DNA of 64,000 nucleotides from Hirschia baltica ATCC 49814 (GCF_000023785.1 NC_012982.1:3391623-3455622), one strand, 5' to 3'; positions 1-10,727 are shown, counted from the first letter of the stretch. Numbers and translations: made by a program. Notes: generated by a model not told the origin, from the letters alone.

Positions 1-17
1 ACTGACACAGTGGGATA

Positions 18-602
18 TTAGTGGCTAGCCCCGCCCATTTCGTCCAATTCATCATCGGTCAAATTACCGGGAATAATTGTAATGGCCACGGGCCGTTCAG
101 TCAGTGCCTTACCTCGACCAATCCTTGAGACAAGCGGACCTGGCCCGGCTCGTCCAGATCCAGAACCGAGCACAATCACTTTTATAGTCTTGTCTTTATT
201 TGTTATTCTAGAAATTGCTTGCTCGGGCTTGCCAATTTCAACAATAATTTCAGCTTCAATATCAATGCGATCTTTAATCAATCTTGCGATAGATTTTACC
301 TCAGCCAAAGCATTATCCATAGCCTCAGTTCGCATATCTTCATCAAGGCCGCGCCAATGCCCCATGCCCGACACCTGAACCGCGCGCATAATGACCAATC
401 CTGCACCCACGCGTTTTGCACGCATAGCTGCAAATAAAATCGCTGAAAAACACTCTTGAGTATCGTCAGCAAGTGTCAGAAATTTACGTGTCAGAGCCAT
501 GCCTGTATCAGGCTCCATCAATGCTATCTCGTCAAGTCCAGATTGATTCTGAGCAGTTTCAATTTGCAATGTACAAATCCTCCCCGGATTTGGTTTTGTC
601 AC
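18..602 (-). CDS. Universal stress protein (UspA) family protein
   Basis: Small cytoplasmic protein of the Usp fold, a nucleotide-binding alpha/beta domain whose members modulate stress tolerance; no enzymatic role can be assigned. The domain begins near residue 39 (RKFLTLADDT) and ends with a glycine-rich stretch, VLGSGSGRAGPGPLVSRIG, that resembles the G-x2-G-x9-G(S/T) ATP-binding motif of ATP-binding Usps. At 194 aa it is longer than a single Usp domain (about 140-150 aa) because of an N-terminal extension. The longest start is a GTG at 602 without a clear Shine-Dalgarno; an ATG at 518 (MEPDTGM) is a reasonable alternative. It reads leftward, 55 bp downstream of the next gene. Confidence 0.8.
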   Translation of the reverse strand: MTKPNPGRICTLQIETAQNQSGLDEIALMEPDTGMALTRKFLTLADDTQECFSAILFAAMRAKRVGAGLVIMRAVQVSGMGHWRGLDEDMRTEAMDNALAEVKSIARLIKDRIDIEAEIIVEIGKPEQAISRITNKDKTIKVIVLGSGSGRAGPGPLVSRIGRGKALTERPVAITIIPGNLTDDELDEMGGASH

Positions 603-657
603 TTTATATTTTTCCGAAATGTAACACGATTTTCAATTTAGGCGAGATAGAAAGCAA

Positions 658-1620
658 TTAACTCTGAGACTCTACTGCTTCAGCAACTTCAAGAAGTGCC
701 ATTTCAACCCGATTTAAAAGTTGATATAGAGCGGCAGGATGAGACGCAAAAATCATTCCGTCAGCTTTTCCATTTGCAACCAATAAGGGTTTAAAACTTG
801 CGGCCTTTTCCAGCTGAGAAATTGCTTCCGCATGTTCATTTTTAATGGATAGCCCCACGGGAGCCTGCATAATACTCAAAAACCGGTGTGCCACATAAGC
901 GCGCGCTTTGGCTGTATAAACCGCTTCAATTGCAGATTTTTCAAACAATTTTCTATCAGGGGAATTAATAACGCTTGCTAATTCACCTGTTGACTGTCTC
1001 ATCCAAGATATCATCAAATCCACGCGCTCAGCATAGCGTTTGGACGTTAAAGTATCATCATATCGATGTAACCGAACCCCGCCATTAAAGCTGATTAAAG
1101 CTTCACTTGCTGCCCGAATTTCATTTTTGGAGATATCCCGAGACAACAATAAGGCTACAGTATTCAAATCAGCGGCTGCGCTTCCGCCCAATTCTTCATT
1201 GACCAGTTCAGCATAATCACCAATCGCATGCCCCATTGCCTTTTGGTAAGCAGGCATAGCGGTTAAACGCGCCAAAGGCGACCAAATGGGAGCATCATTT
1301 GCCCAACCATGCTGTTCAACTTCGCGCTCCAGTAATTGAGCCCCTACCCCCGCCCAAGGCGAAGACCAAGTCTGCTGAATAGATTCTGGAAAGTTTAGAT
1401 CATCGCTAATCTTATTGGCTTGCAACACCATAAATGGATAAGCAAGGATCAATACAAATCCAGTCGCTATCAATAAATAGCGTTTTAAAATTTTTGGAAT
1501 ACGAGATTTTTTAAGAGCTTCGGCCGTTTTCTTTTTTAAAGGTATAGGTTTCTTTATCTCGACCGGCGTCGGCTCTTCAGCGATAACTTCACTCTTTCGA
1601 CTGAATTGAAGAACACTCAT
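658..1620 (-). CDS. DUF2333-like inner-membrane protein
   Basis: A 320-aa protein with a charged, lysine-rich cytoplasmic N-terminus (about residues 1-46), one membrane segment (about 47-66, YLLIATGFVLILAYPFMVL) and a long soluble, probably periplasmic, alpha-helical region. A stretch near 98-135 (EVEQHGWANDAPIWSPLARL followed by a helix) resembles the DUF2333 family as I remember it, which has the same single-anchor layout. No catalytic motif is visible and the function is unknown. It lies between the Usp gene and the copper chaperone, all leftward, but gaps of 55 and 88 bp do not prove an operon. The assignment to DUF2333 is by memory of family appearance. Confidence 0.6.
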   Translation of the reverse strand: MSVLQFSRKSEVIAEEPTPVEIKKPIPLKKKTAEALKKSRIPKILKRYLLIATGFVLILAYPFMVLQANKISDDLNFPESIQQTWSSPWAGVGAQLLEREVEQHGWANDAPIWSPLARLTAMPAYQKAMGHAIGDYAELVNEELGGSAAADLNTVALLLSRDISKNEIRAASEALISFNGGVRLHRYDDTLTSKRYAERVDLMISWMRQSTGELASVINSPDRKLFEKSAIEAVYTAKARAYVAHRFLSIMQAPVGLSIKNEHAEAISQLEKAASFKPLLVANGKADGMIFASHPAALYQLLNRVEMALLEVAEAVESQS

Positions 1621-1708
1621 TAAAAAAACAACCTAAAAGACGAATACTGGCGCACTCAATAGGAACTGAGTGCACCAATTTTACAACGTCTCTAAAAATT
1701 ACGTTTCA

Positions 1709-2245
1709 TTAATGTTTATGTCCAGCGTCTTTTGACACATCTGGCGTAGAAACTGTAAATAATGCACTTGCGGTTCGTCCAGATTCAAAAGTGAACGTCA
1801 CATCAGCAGTGTCACCCTCTTTAACGTCATTCACACCGAAAATCATTAAGTGCAAACCTTTGGGCTCAAAAACAACGGGCACGCCAGCGTTCACATCAAC
1901 ACTATCTACTTTGCGCATCTGCATCATGCCATCTGACATTTCATGCGTGTGAAGCTCTATAGTTTCGGCAACATCAGATGACACTGAAATAATGCGATCA
2001 TCTTGCCCTAACACCATAGTGAAATACCCAGCCGTAACAGTTTTACCACCCAGAGGCGGACGAATAATTCCGTTTTGGATGTTGATCGCTGACTCAACGA
2101 GGCTCACATCAGGCTGACTTATTGTTGAAGGCTCAGTTGCAGAAGACACATTCTCATCAACTTTATTGCTAGGCGAGCAAGCCGAGGCCAAAATCAACGC
2201 TGAACAAACTAAACCGAGTGAGTTTCCAAAAGTATTCCAAGACAT
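1709..2245 (-). CDS. Periplasmic copper chaperone, PCu(A)C family lipoprotein
   Basis: Exported copper-binding protein of the PCu(A)C (DUF461) family, which delivers Cu(I) toward the CuA centre of cytochrome oxidase. The N-terminus is a signal peptide ending in a lipobox-like ALILASAC-S, so Cys23 is probably lipidated. The binding motif H(M)x10Mx21HxM is recognisable as ELHTHEMSDGMMQM followed by GLHLMIFG. A His-rich tail (DAGHKH) may add metal ligands. The length, 178 aa, fits the family. A GGAG Shine-Dalgarno lies about 9 nt before the ATG. The linker after the lipid anchor is rich in Ser, Thr and Pro. Confidence 0.85.
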   Translation of the reverse strand: MSWNTFGNSLGLVCSALILASACSPSNKVDENVSSATEPSTISQPDVSLVESAINIQNGIIRPPLGGKTVTAGYFTMVLGQDDRIISVSSDVAETIELHTHEMSDGMMQMRKVDSVDVNAGVPVVFEPKGLHLMIFGVNDVKEGDTADVTFTFESGRTASALFTVSTPDVSKDAGHKH

Positions 2246-2298
2246 TATTTAAAGCTCCATTATAGCTAGTCTATGTATGCAATTGTTCAAATTCAGGC

Positions 2299-3330
2299 TT
2301 AGTTTCCCCAAAACCCAACAATTTGACGTACCTCTTTCAAAATCGGATCTGCAAGCGAGCTCGCGCGTTCAGCGCCTTCTTCCAATACCGCATCAATCTG
2401 AGCAGGGTCGGCTATGTAATCTCGCATTTTTTGAGAAATGGGAGCCATCTTTTCAACTGCTAATTCTGCTAAAGCTGGTTTGAATTTTCCAAACCCTTCA
2501 CCGCCAAATTCAGCAAGCACATCGGCGCTACTTTTATTCGACAAAGCGCCATAAATCCCAACCAGATTACGCGCTTCTGGGCGTCCGTCCAATCCCTCTA
2601 CTTCAGAAGGAAGAACATCAGCATCGGATTTAGCTTTTTTGATTTTCTTTGCAATCGTATCTGCATCATCAATCAAATTAATTCGTGACAATTCAGATGG
2701 ATCAGATTTGGACATTTTCTTTGTCCCATCTTTTAGAGACATAATCCGCGCACCCGGCCCTTGTATAAGCGGCTCAGGAATTGGGAAAAAGTCCGGCGCA
2801 TTGAAATCACGGTTAAATCGATTTGCACAATCGCGCGTTAACTCTAAATGCTGTTTTTGATCGTCCCCCACAGGGACATGTGTCGCTTTGTACGCCAAAA
2901 TATCCGCTGCCATCAAAACGGGATAGGTAAACAACCCTACAGACGCGCGCTCAGCATCTTTACCTGCTTTGTCTTTAAATTGCGTCATGCGTTCTGCCCA
3001 GCCCATGCGAGCGGTACAATTTAAAATCCAAGCCAATTCAGTATGCGCCCGAACCGATGATTGAGCGAACACGATGTTCTTCTTTGGATCAATTCCAGCG
3101 GCCAACCAAGCGGCAACAATCTCCCGAGTTTGACCTGCCAGCAATTTGGGGTCTTGAGGCACTGTAATCGCATGCAAGTCAACGGCACAAAAAACACATT
3201 CATGCGCGTCTTGCATATTTACCCAATTGATCAATGCGCCAAGATAATTGCCAAGATGAAGGTCTCCTGATGGTTGCATGCCTGAAAACACGCGTTCTGG
3301 ACCTTGATAACCTGTATTTAAATCGCTCAT
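2299..3330 (-). CDS. trpS: Tryptophanyl-tRNA synthetase
   Basis: Class I aminoacyl-tRNA synthetase that activates tryptophan and charges tRNA-Trp in the cytoplasm. The HIGH-type signature is HLGN at residues 25-28 within [13 protein letters not shown], and the second ATP-binding motif is KMSKS at 205-209. At 343 aa it has the length of full bacterial TrpS. It lies directly downstream of murJ, separated by 85 bp, in the leftward murJ/trpS order seen in related alphaproteobacteria. No leader peptide or attenuator was recognised upstream. Confidence 0.97.
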   Translation of the reverse strand: MSDLNTGYQGPERVFSGMQPSGDLHLGNYLGALINWVNMQDAHECVFCAVDLHAITVPQDPKLLAGQTREIVAAWLAAGIDPKKNIVFAQSSVRAHTELAWILNCTARMGWAERMTQFKDKAGKDAERASVGLFTYPVLMAADILAYKATHVPVGDDQKQHLELTRDCANRFNRDFNAPDFFPIPEPLIQGPGARIMSLKDGTKKMSKSDPSELSRINLIDDADTIAKKIKKAKSDADVLPSEVEGLDGRPEARNLVGIYGALSNKSSADVLAEFGGEGFGKFKPALAELAVEKMAPISQKMRDYIADPAQIDAVLEEGAERASSLADPILKEVRQIVGFWGN

Positions 3331-3415
3331 CTAATTGCGCCTTTTAATTGGAAGAGAACCTAGCCTCTAACGCACAACAAGCCGCACATGCAAGCGTTTC
3401 AACACCTCGCTTCGA

Positions 3416-4981
3416 TTAAGTTGCAGACCTACGCATGGCATTGCGAATTTCACGCAAAGAAACCGCACCCGTCACCAATGCGGCGATCCCATACAATATA
3501 CCACCGACTGCAACCGTCGCGATTAACGCCAATATCTGAGATTCCCAAAGATATGTCTGGGTCAAATTTTTATAATCATTAGCAAAATACAGGAAGCCTC
3601 CCAGTATTCCGCACGAAACAAAGACGCGCAGCATTCGGCTAATCAACAACCCGCTAGGTTTGTAATCGCCCCGCTTAATCAATGTCAGCCATAGCATGGA
3701 AACATTCAGCCAAGCTGCAAAACTTGTCGCCGCAGCTAATGCAGGAAACCCATATTCACCTTGCCCACGTAGCCAGAAAAAAGCACCCGCACCCAAAACT
3801 GTGTTGACCAGAACTGACACGACAGCAAATTGCATTGGACGTTTTGTATCATGGCGCGCAAAAAATGCTGGAGCCAACACCTTCACCAACACAAAAGCCG
3901 GCACACCCCACGCATAATGGATTAAAGCACTCGCAGCTAATGTTGAATCCGATGCATCAAACTGGCCCCGGCCAAACAAAGCATCAATCAAAAAGAACGG
4001 TATTATCGCCAGCGCCACAGCGGCAGGCAGCGTTAAAGCCATTGCCAATGAGATACCTTCATCCAGCGTCCTATGCGTGTCCTCAGAAGACCCCACCTTG
4101 CTCATAGCACGGGATAATCTAGGCAATATCGCTACCCCAACAGCCACACCGACAATACCCAGCGGCAATTGATAAAACCGATCCGCTGAAGCCAGCCAAC
4201 CTTTTGCACCTGCTTCAAAAGAAGCAATTGATGATGAAACAATGATATTTATCTGCGTTGCACTGGCAGCCAAAGCGCCGGGAACAGCAATCTTAGCGAC
4301 ATCTTTCACAGCAGGCGTAATGCGCGGCAGCCTGAACTTTAAATGCACACCCTGATTACGGGCGCCAAACCACAAAACAGCTGCCTGCAAAATACCCGCT
4401 ATTAAAGTTGCCACAGAACATGCAAGCGCGACCATTCTGGGCTCATTAAAACTGAAAGCAGCAATCAACAAACAGATATTCATCAAAGTCGGCGCAGCTG
4501 CCGATAGCACAAACCGACCAGCGGCGTTTAACACACCCGCAAACAAGGCCGAAAGTGCCATACCCGCCAGATAGGGCATTGTTATCTGAGTGAGTAAAAT
4601 AGACAGGTTGAATATGTCAGGATCATTACGATAACCCGCCTGTAAAACCATCATAATCCACGGCATACAAAACTGGGCAATAAGTGACAGAATTATCGTC
4701 ACCGTAAACAACATGGAGAGCGTTTCTGTCGCCATCCGTGTCGCGACTTCATCACCCTCTTCTGCCTGCGACCGCGTATATAAAGGAACAAATGCCTGCG
4801 CGAATGCTCCTTCAGCTAACAAGCGCCGAAACAGGTTGGGAAATTGCTGCGCTGTTAAATAGGCATCTGTAAGAGGGCCTGCCCCCAATTTTGCAAAAAT
4901 CACGGCCTCACGAATAAAGCCCAGAATTCTGCTTCCAAATGTCAAACTTGATTGGACAAAGACATTGCGGGCTAAGCTCAT
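3416..4981 (-). CDS. murJ: Lipid II flippase MurJ
   Basis: Polytopic inner-membrane protein of the MVF/MviN family that flips lipid-linked peptidoglycan precursor to the periplasmic side. The 521-aa sequence has about 14 hydrophobic segments. It opens with a family-typical N-terminus (SLTFGSRILGFIREAVIFAK) followed by AGPLTDAYLTAQQFPNLFRR and LLAEGAFAQAFVPLY. It follows glnD with a 7-nt gap, implying co-transcription and probably translational coupling. It precedes trpS. Cell-wall genes recur in this window (ampG-like, lpoA, mltA) but are not linked to this operon. Confidence 0.96.
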   Translation of the reverse strand: MSLARNVFVQSSLTFGSRILGFIREAVIFAKLGAGPLTDAYLTAQQFPNLFRRLLAEGAFAQAFVPLYTRSQAEEGDEVATRMATETLSMLFTVTIILSLIAQFCMPWIMMVLQAGYRNDPDIFNLSILLTQITMPYLAGMALSALFAGVLNAAGRFVLSAAAPTLMNICLLIAAFSFNEPRMVALACSVATLIAGILQAAVLWFGARNQGVHLKFRLPRITPAVKDVAKIAVPGALAASATQINIIVSSSIASFEAGAKGWLASADRFYQLPLGIVGVAVGVAILPRLSRAMSKVGSSEDTHRTLDEGISLAMALTLPAAVALAIIPFFLIDALFGRGQFDASDSTLAASALIHYAWGVPAFVLVKVLAPAFFARHDTKRPMQFAVVSVLVNTVLGAGAFFWLRGQGEYGFPALAAATSFAAWLNVSMLWLTLIKRGDYKPSGLLISRMLRVFVSCGILGGFLYFANDYKNLTQTYLWESQILALIATVAVGGILYGIAALVTGAVSLREIRNAMRRSAT

Positions 4982-4988
4982 ATCAGGC

Positions 4989-7820
4989 CTATCTGTTTTC
5001 TGAGGTCTTCGCGCGCTTCAAGGCTCGCGCTGGTGTTCTTGGAGCCTCTAAATCACCGCGACGCAAGACTTCCAACAATTCTTTTGTCAGCAATGCTTCA
5101 TCAAGGACATCTTCACCCTGAGCCTCAACATAGAAAACATCATGCACAAGCATTCCATAACTTTCGGCGTGAGCCGATTGAATGGACAAGCCCTGATTAA
5201 CAAAAACATTTGCTATTTCCTGCATCAGACCTTGTCGGTTGCGACCAGATAATTCAAGCACAATAGCATTATCAGATGCTTTTTTATCAATTGAAACAAC
5301 TGGCTCGACGATAAACGCGGCTTGGCGACGAGAGGCCTTAAAATTATCGTCCGCCAATTCATGCTCAGGTTTTTCACCAGCAGCCACCGCTTGTAATGCA
5401 GTCGTAAGAAACTTCAATCGCTCTGGATCACCTTCACAAAAAGGCTCCCCCGAACTGGTTTGAATTTCAAAAACATCCAGCACTTTATCATTGCCAGTAG
5501 AGAATAAGCGTGCCGATAAAATATCTGCCCCTGCGCTCGTAAGCACTTTACACAAATCCGCATATAAACGCGCACGATCATCAGCAAAAACAAGAACTTG
5601 AGTGGCACTTAATTCTTTTTCTATTCTGGCGGCAGATGTCGTCTCACCACCAGATGCGGTGATAGTTTCAGCATGCCAAGCTTGTACATCTGTCTCAAAA
5701 GAAATCCAGTAAGCATCTTCCAGATTTTCAAAAGAAGCTGGCAGCTTTCCAATCTTTTCAAACAAAGCTTCACGTCCAAGGGTCGCCCTTTTGGCAATTT
5801 GCGCCTGCACAGACACTTCATCTGCCCGTCCACCACGAAGTGCAGCTTCGGTGGCGTAATACAATTCCCTCAGCAATTGGCCTTTCCAACTATTCCAAAC
5901 GCCTGGACCAACGGCGCGAATATCACAAACAGTCAGTATCAAAAGAAGACGCAACCGTTCTACAGTACCAACTTTTTTCGCGAATGTAGACACAGTCCTA
6001 GGATCAGAAATATCCCGCCTTTGCGCGGTGTCACTCATTTCGAGGTGGTTTCCGACCAGCCATGCCACAAGCTCAGCCTCTTCCGGCTCCATACCCAATC
6101 GCAAACAGGCTCCACGCGCCGTTTTGGCACCTTCAATCTGCTGATCACCTTGCCCTTTCCCTGTATCATGCAAAAGCATTGCAAGGTATAAAGCACGTCG
6201 ATGCTGCACTTTAGGAAAGATTTCCGTCGCCAATGGATGTTCACTGACAAGTACATGGCGTTCAATATCATTCATCGCCTCAACGGCACGAATAGTATGC
6301 TCATCCACAGTATAATGATGGTACATGTTGAATTGCGTCTGACCAACAATCCGACCAAATTCTGGTAGGAAATGACCTAAAACACCTGTTTCATTCATGA
6401 TTTTCAGTGTTGTTCCGGGATGATGTTTCGAAGTCACAACATCAATAAACAATTCTTGAGCTTCAGGATCTTTGCGATAAGACACTTTCAATTCTTTGAG
6501 ATTTTCTCGCGCGTTTGCAATTGCGTTTGGATGAATATCGTACCCACCTTTATCCGCGACCTTGAATAATCGAAACAAATTCAAGGGGTCATCCTTCACA
6601 GCGTCAGCGCTCGCATACGATACACGCCCGGCGTCAAGTACAAACCGCTTGTCATCAAGTAATTTTGGCACTGGTGCAGGCATGAATCGCAAAAGACCTG
6701 AAGGCTTCTTTTGTTCAATAGCTTCCAGCTTTGCGCACAATATACGCGTAAGCGCTCCCACTTCTTTTGCCGCAAGAAAATAGCGTTTCATAAATCGCTC
6801 GACACCGCTCATGCCGGCCTTGTCAACAAAGCCCATGCGAGACGCAATTTCGGGCTGAAGGTCAAAACTTAATCTATCTTCAGCGCGACCCGCGACATAA
6901 TGCAAATGGCATCTGACAGTCCACAAAAAGCGCGCTTCACGGCGAAATATTGCTGCATCAGATTTTGAAAAAACATGGTTTTTCAATACGCCATTAAAGT
7001 TAGAACCACCATGAATGTATTTCGCCAACCAGAACAAAGTCTGCAGATCTCTCAATCCCCCCTTGCTTTCTTTGACGTTCGGCTCCACGCGAAATCTCGA
7101 ACTTCCCTCTCGAGACACACGACGATCACGCTCTTCTAGTTTAGCTTGTACAAATTCTGCAGCACGCCCTTCAACAATATCTTTGTCAAATCGATCATCT
7201 AATTCTTTGGCGACGTCTTTATCTCCAAATAACAAACGCTTATCGAGAATTGCTGTGCGTATTGTGTAATCTTCTTTAGAGAGCCGGATACATTCGTCGA
7301 TCGTTCGAAATGCATGTCCAACCTTCAGCCCCAAATCCCACAAAGCATAGAGCATGAATTCAATCACACTTTCAGCCCAAGCTGTTTGCTTATATGTGCG
7401 TACAAATAGCAGATCGACATCTGATGATGGAGCTAACGCACAGCGCCCATACCCGCCCACAGCCATAACGGCCATACGTTCGCCCATCGTCGGATTGTTC
7501 GCCCGAATGACATGTACGGTAGTATAATCATATAAAGCGTGAAGCACCTCATCCATAACAGCCGATAAAAGGTTCGCTGTATCCAGACCATCTGCGCCTG
7601 CTTCTAGACGCTCTTGTGCAATCATCCGTCCACGGAATAACGCACCATGCAACAGATCAATCACGCGTTGGCGTGCTTTTGTACGATCATTCGCATGATC
7701 CATATGTGCAGCCGTTAGCTGCACACGTAAATTTCTGGAATCAATAATATCTGAGATACGCCATGCCCCCGGTTTGGAGCGACGCTGTACGGTTTTTTGT
7801 GTCGGGCTTAATTCTGTCAT
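4989..7820 (-). CDS. glnD: Bifunctional PII uridylyltransferase / uridylyl-removing enzyme
   Basis: Nitrogen-status sensor that uridylylates PII when glutamine is low and deuridylylates it when glutamine is high. Domains in order over 943 aa: a nucleotidyltransferase domain with GGYGRCALAPSSDVDLLFV, the helical GlnD-type domain, an HD hydrolase domain containing LYLAMLLHDTGKGQGDQ (about 550-570), and two C-terminal ACT domains beginning near VLVFADDRARLYADL and VLELSGRNRQGLMQEIANVF. The length is typical. An AGGAAG Shine-Dalgarno precedes the ATG at 7820. It is the first gene of a tight glnD-murJ pair, and mutS lies 50 bp upstream on the same strand, an order common in alphaproteobacteria. 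Confidence 0.97.
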   Translation of the reverse strand: MTELSPTQKTVQRRSKPGAWRISDIIDSRNLRVQLTAAHMDHANDRTKARQRVIDLLHGALFRGRMIAQERLEAGADGLDTANLLSAVMDEVLHALYDYTTVHVIRANNPTMGERMAVMAVGGYGRCALAPSSDVDLLFVRTYKQTAWAESVIEFMLYALWDLGLKVGHAFRTIDECIRLSKEDYTIRTAILDKRLLFGDKDVAKELDDRFDKDIVEGRAAEFVQAKLEERDRRVSREGSSRFRVEPNVKESKGGLRDLQTLFWLAKYIHGGSNFNGVLKNHVFSKSDAAIFRREARFLWTVRCHLHYVAGRAEDRLSFDLQPEIASRMGFVDKAGMSGVERFMKRYFLAAKEVGALTRILCAKLEAIEQKKPSGLLRFMPAPVPKLLDDKRFVLDAGRVSYASADAVKDDPLNLFRLFKVADKGGYDIHPNAIANARENLKELKVSYRKDPEAQELFIDVVTSKHHPGTTLKIMNETGVLGHFLPEFGRIVGQTQFNMYHHYTVDEHTIRAVEAMNDIERHVLVSEHPLATEIFPKVQHRRALYLAMLLHDTGKGQGDQQIEGAKTARGACLRLGMEPEEAELVAWLVGNHLEMSDTAQRRDISDPRTVSTFAKKVGTVERLRLLLILTVCDIRAVGPGVWNSWKGQLLRELYYATEAALRGGRADEVSVQAQIAKRATLGREALFEKIGKLPASFENLEDAYWISFETDVQAWHAETITASGGETTSAARIEKELSATQVLVFADDRARLYADLCKVLTSAGADILSARLFSTGNDKVLDVFEIQTSSGEPFCEGDPERLKFLTTALQAVAAGEKPEHELADDNFKASRRQAAFIVEPVVSIDKKASDNAIVLELSGRNRQGLMQEIANVFVNQGLSIQSAHAESYGMLVHDVFYVEAQGEDVLDEALLTKELLEVLRRGDLEAPRTPARALKRAKTSENR

Positions 7821-7870
7821 CCAGACTTCCTAGCGCTAATCTGACAATACGAACAGAAACAAATTCTTGA

Positions 7871-10528
7871 TCAGGACAATTTTTGTTTCATTGCGTACAA
7901 AATTTCCAATGCCTCGCGCGGCGTAATACCGTCCACATCGACATCGACTAGCATTTTTTCAACTTCACTTGGCACAAGGTTTGGTGCAGGTTCAGCGACA
8001 GCCGCAAATAGCGGTAAATCATCCAATTGGAACCCGCCTTTTTGGGCCTCACCTTCCAAGCGCAACAAGACTTCTTCTGCCCGTTTCACCGCATCTCTTG
8101 GCATTCCTGCAAGCTTAGCAACTTGCACACCATAGGACCGATCAGCCGGTCCGGGTTTAACATCGTGCAAAAAGACCAGATCACCCTGCCAATCCTTTGC
8201 GCGAAGAGACGCATTCCCCGCATGGCTTAGCTTTTCGGCAAGGTCAGTTAATTCGTGATAATGGGTCGCAAACAAAGCGCGACATTTGTTTTTTTCGTGT
8301 AAATGCTCAACCGCCGCCCAAGCAATCGCCAAGCCATCATATGTTGCCGTTCCCCGCCCGACTTCATCCAGTATAACAAACGCTTTAGGCCCGGCTTGGT
8401 TTAATATCGCTGCCGTTTCAATCATTTCGACCATAAAGGTAGACCGCCCCCGCGAAAGATCATCAGACGCACCCACACGCGAAAACACACGATCAACCAA
8501 TCCCAACTCAAATTTCTGAGCAGGCACAAAACAACCAGCTTGCGCCATTATCGCTAGCAAAGCATTCTGCCTCAGATAAGTTGATTTACCAGCCATGTTT
8601 GGCCCTGTAATCATCATCAATCGCGCCGTATCACCGCCACTTGCATCCAAACAACAATCATTCGCGGTAAAACCATCGCCTGCTTTTCTAAGCGATGCCT
8701 CCACAACTGGATGACGCGCACCTACAGCATTAAACTGAGTGCTATTATTCAATTGCGGGCGAATTGCACGGTTATCTTCAGCCCACTGCGCCAGACCAGC
8801 CGCAACATCAATCGCCGCCAATGCATCAGCAGCCGCTCTCAATTTTGATGATAAGTTTTCTGCTTCCAAAACCAGCGCATTGAAAATTTCCATTTCACGC
8901 GCTTTGCCCTCTTCTTCTGCCCGCGCAATGCGGCCATCTAAATCACCAAGTTCGGTTGTGGTGAAACGCATTGCAGATGCCAATGTCTGACGATGGATAA
9001 AGTCAGAAGCATGTGGACCATTTTGCATCGCAGATGCGTTGCGTGTCGTCACATCAATAAAATATCCCAAAACTTTATTATGACGAATTTTCAAACTCGG
9101 AATACCGGTTTTTTCGGCATAATCAGCTTGTAATCCAGCGATGATTTTTCGGCTATCATCTCGCAATGAACGCACTTCATCCAGTGAAGGATCATATCCT
9201 GTGGCGATGAAACCTCCATCACGCGCCAACACAGGAGAATCTTCTTTTATCGCTGTTTCCAGTGTCTGTGCAAAAGCAGCTAATTCTTCTTGCTGCTCTA
9301 AATCTAAAACAGTGCAAGCTTCATCAAGTAAGGATGGCAAACCCGCAATGCCTGACCTAAGCAATCGCGCTGCGAGGGCACCTGATTTCAATCCAAGCGC
9401 CAAAGCACGCAAATCTTTGGGACCACCCCGCCCCAATTGCAATCGCATACGTGCTCGCTCGATGTCTGCACTATCTCGCAACGCTTTACGCACTTCTTCA
9501 CGTAAATCTCTATCCGAAACAAACAAACTTACTGCATCAAGTCGACAATTTATCGACACTAAGTCGATAAGAGGTCGTGACAAATTATCTGCCAAACGTC
9601 GCGCACCTGGTGCCGTGATCGTGCAATCAATTGTCGATAGCAACGACCCTTTTCGGCTTCCCTGCGCTGACACATCAATTTCCAGACTAGATCTCGTCGC
9701 TGGATCAATCGCCATAAAACTAGAGCTTAAATGCCGCTTTGGCGGATCAAGACGCGGCGTTTCTCCTGCTTGTGTCAGATGAAGATAATCCAACAGCAAT
9801 GCACAGGCAGACAATTCTGCATTGGAAAAACTGCCAAAAGCATCAAGTGATTTCACACCCAATGTATCTTTTAATTGTCGCTCTCCAGATACTTTGTCCG
9901 CTTTGGCCCCCGGGCGAGGTGTCACTGCTGTTTTTAAACTTTCCAGCATATTTGAAATCAGCGGCCGCGCCATTACGCTATCGCTCATCAACAACTCTTT
10001 TGGTGCCAGAGAAGCCAAGACCTCTCCAAACGCTTCCGGCGCTGTCTCAAACACCTCAAACCGCCCTGTTGAGACGTCCGCTAAAGCAATACCTCCCTCA
10101 ATTCCCCCAGCTGAAACACCTATTGCCGCAAGAATATTCGAAGAACGCGCATCTAAAAGAGAATCTTCTGTCAAAGTCCCCGGTGTGACAATTCGTACCA
10201 CATCACGGTTCACGACACTCTTTGAACCACGTTTTTTTGCTTCTTCTGGAGTCTCCAGCTGCTCGCAAACCGCCACACAATGGCCAGAGCGGATCAATTT
10301 AGCCAGATAACCTTCAGCCGCGTGAAATGGCACGCCCGCCATTGGAATAGGCTCGCCAGAATGCTGCCCTCTAGCCGTAAGTGTGATATCTAGGGCTTCG
10401 GCCGCGATCTGCGCGTCTTCAAAGAAGAGCTCATAAAAATCTCCCATTCTAAAAAATAATAGCGCGTCCTTATGACGTTCTTTAATCTCTAGATATTGGA
10501 GCAAAAAAGGGGATGGTGATTTTGACAT
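7871..10528 (-). CDS. mutS: DNA mismatch repair protein MutS
   Basis: Recognises base mismatches and small loops and recruits MutL. The N-terminal mismatch-binding motif Phe-Tyr-Glu is in FFRMGDFYELFFEDA. The C-terminal ATPase has a Walker A (ITGPNMAGKSTYLRQ), a Walker B/signature region (ILDEVGRGTATYDGLAIAW) and the TATH segment (LFATHYHELTDL). I place the start at the ATG at 10528 (MSKSPSPFLLQYLEIK), giving 885 aa. An in-frame extension to 10597 adds 23 residues not resembling MutS and has weaker support. It is divergent from maeB across a gap of about 200 bp that should hold both promoters. Confidence 0.97.
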   Translation of the reverse strand: MSKSPSPFLLQYLEIKERHKDALLFFRMGDFYELFFEDAQIAAEALDITLTARGQHSGEPIPMAGVPFHAAEGYLAKLIRSGHCVAVCEQLETPEEAKKRGSKSVVNRDVVRIVTPGTLTEDSLLDARSSNILAAIGVSAGGIEGGIALADVSTGRFEVFETAPEAFGEVLASLAPKELLMSDSVMARPLISNMLESLKTAVTPRPGAKADKVSGERQLKDTLGVKSLDAFGSFSNAELSACALLLDYLHLTQAGETPRLDPPKRHLSSSFMAIDPATRSSLEIDVSAQGSRKGSLLSTIDCTITAPGARRLADNLSRPLIDLVSINCRLDAVSLFVSDRDLREEVRKALRDSADIERARMRLQLGRGGPKDLRALALGLKSGALAARLLRSGIAGLPSLLDEACTVLDLEQQEELAAFAQTLETAIKEDSPVLARDGGFIATGYDPSLDEVRSLRDDSRKIIAGLQADYAEKTGIPSLKIRHNKVLGYFIDVTTRNASAMQNGPHASDFIHRQTLASAMRFTTTELGDLDGRIARAEEEGKAREMEIFNALVLEAENLSSKLRAAADALAAIDVAAGLAQWAEDNRAIRPQLNNSTQFNAVGARHPVVEASLRKAGDGFTANDCCLDASGGDTARLMMITGPNMAGKSTYLRQNALLAIMAQAGCFVPAQKFELGLVDRVFSRVGASDDLSRGRSTFMVEMIETAAILNQAGPKAFVILDEVGRGTATYDGLAIAWAAVEHLHEKNKCRALFATHYHELTDLAEKLSHAGNASLRAKDWQGDLVFLHDVKPGPADRSYGVQVAKLAGMPRDAVKRAEEVLLRLEGEAQKGGFQLDDLPLFAAVAEPAPNLVPSEVEKMLVDVDVDGITPREALEILYAMKQKLS

Positions 10529-10727
10529 GGGCGTGCACACTAGCCAGACTAAATTGCACCGCAAGGGTGACAAACCATCGAAATTGCATTTTATCACATT
10601 GGTGGGTTACTAAACCCATTTTATTCACAGCAGAATGACTCCAAAAGAGAGAAATCTGCAATACAAGCCCGAATAAGTACGAGATAATAATAAATAGGCT
10701 TAATTGCCACACGAGGACGACACAGAC

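Noticed and set aside
5673..6191. 172-aa open frame on the + strand inside glnD
   Set aside because: Antisense shadow of the glnD HD region; no ribosome site or recognisable family.
9141..9782. 213-aa open frame on the + strand inside mutS
   Set aside because: Antisense to strongly conserved mutS coding sequence; composition is the mirror of mutS codons and no domain is visible.
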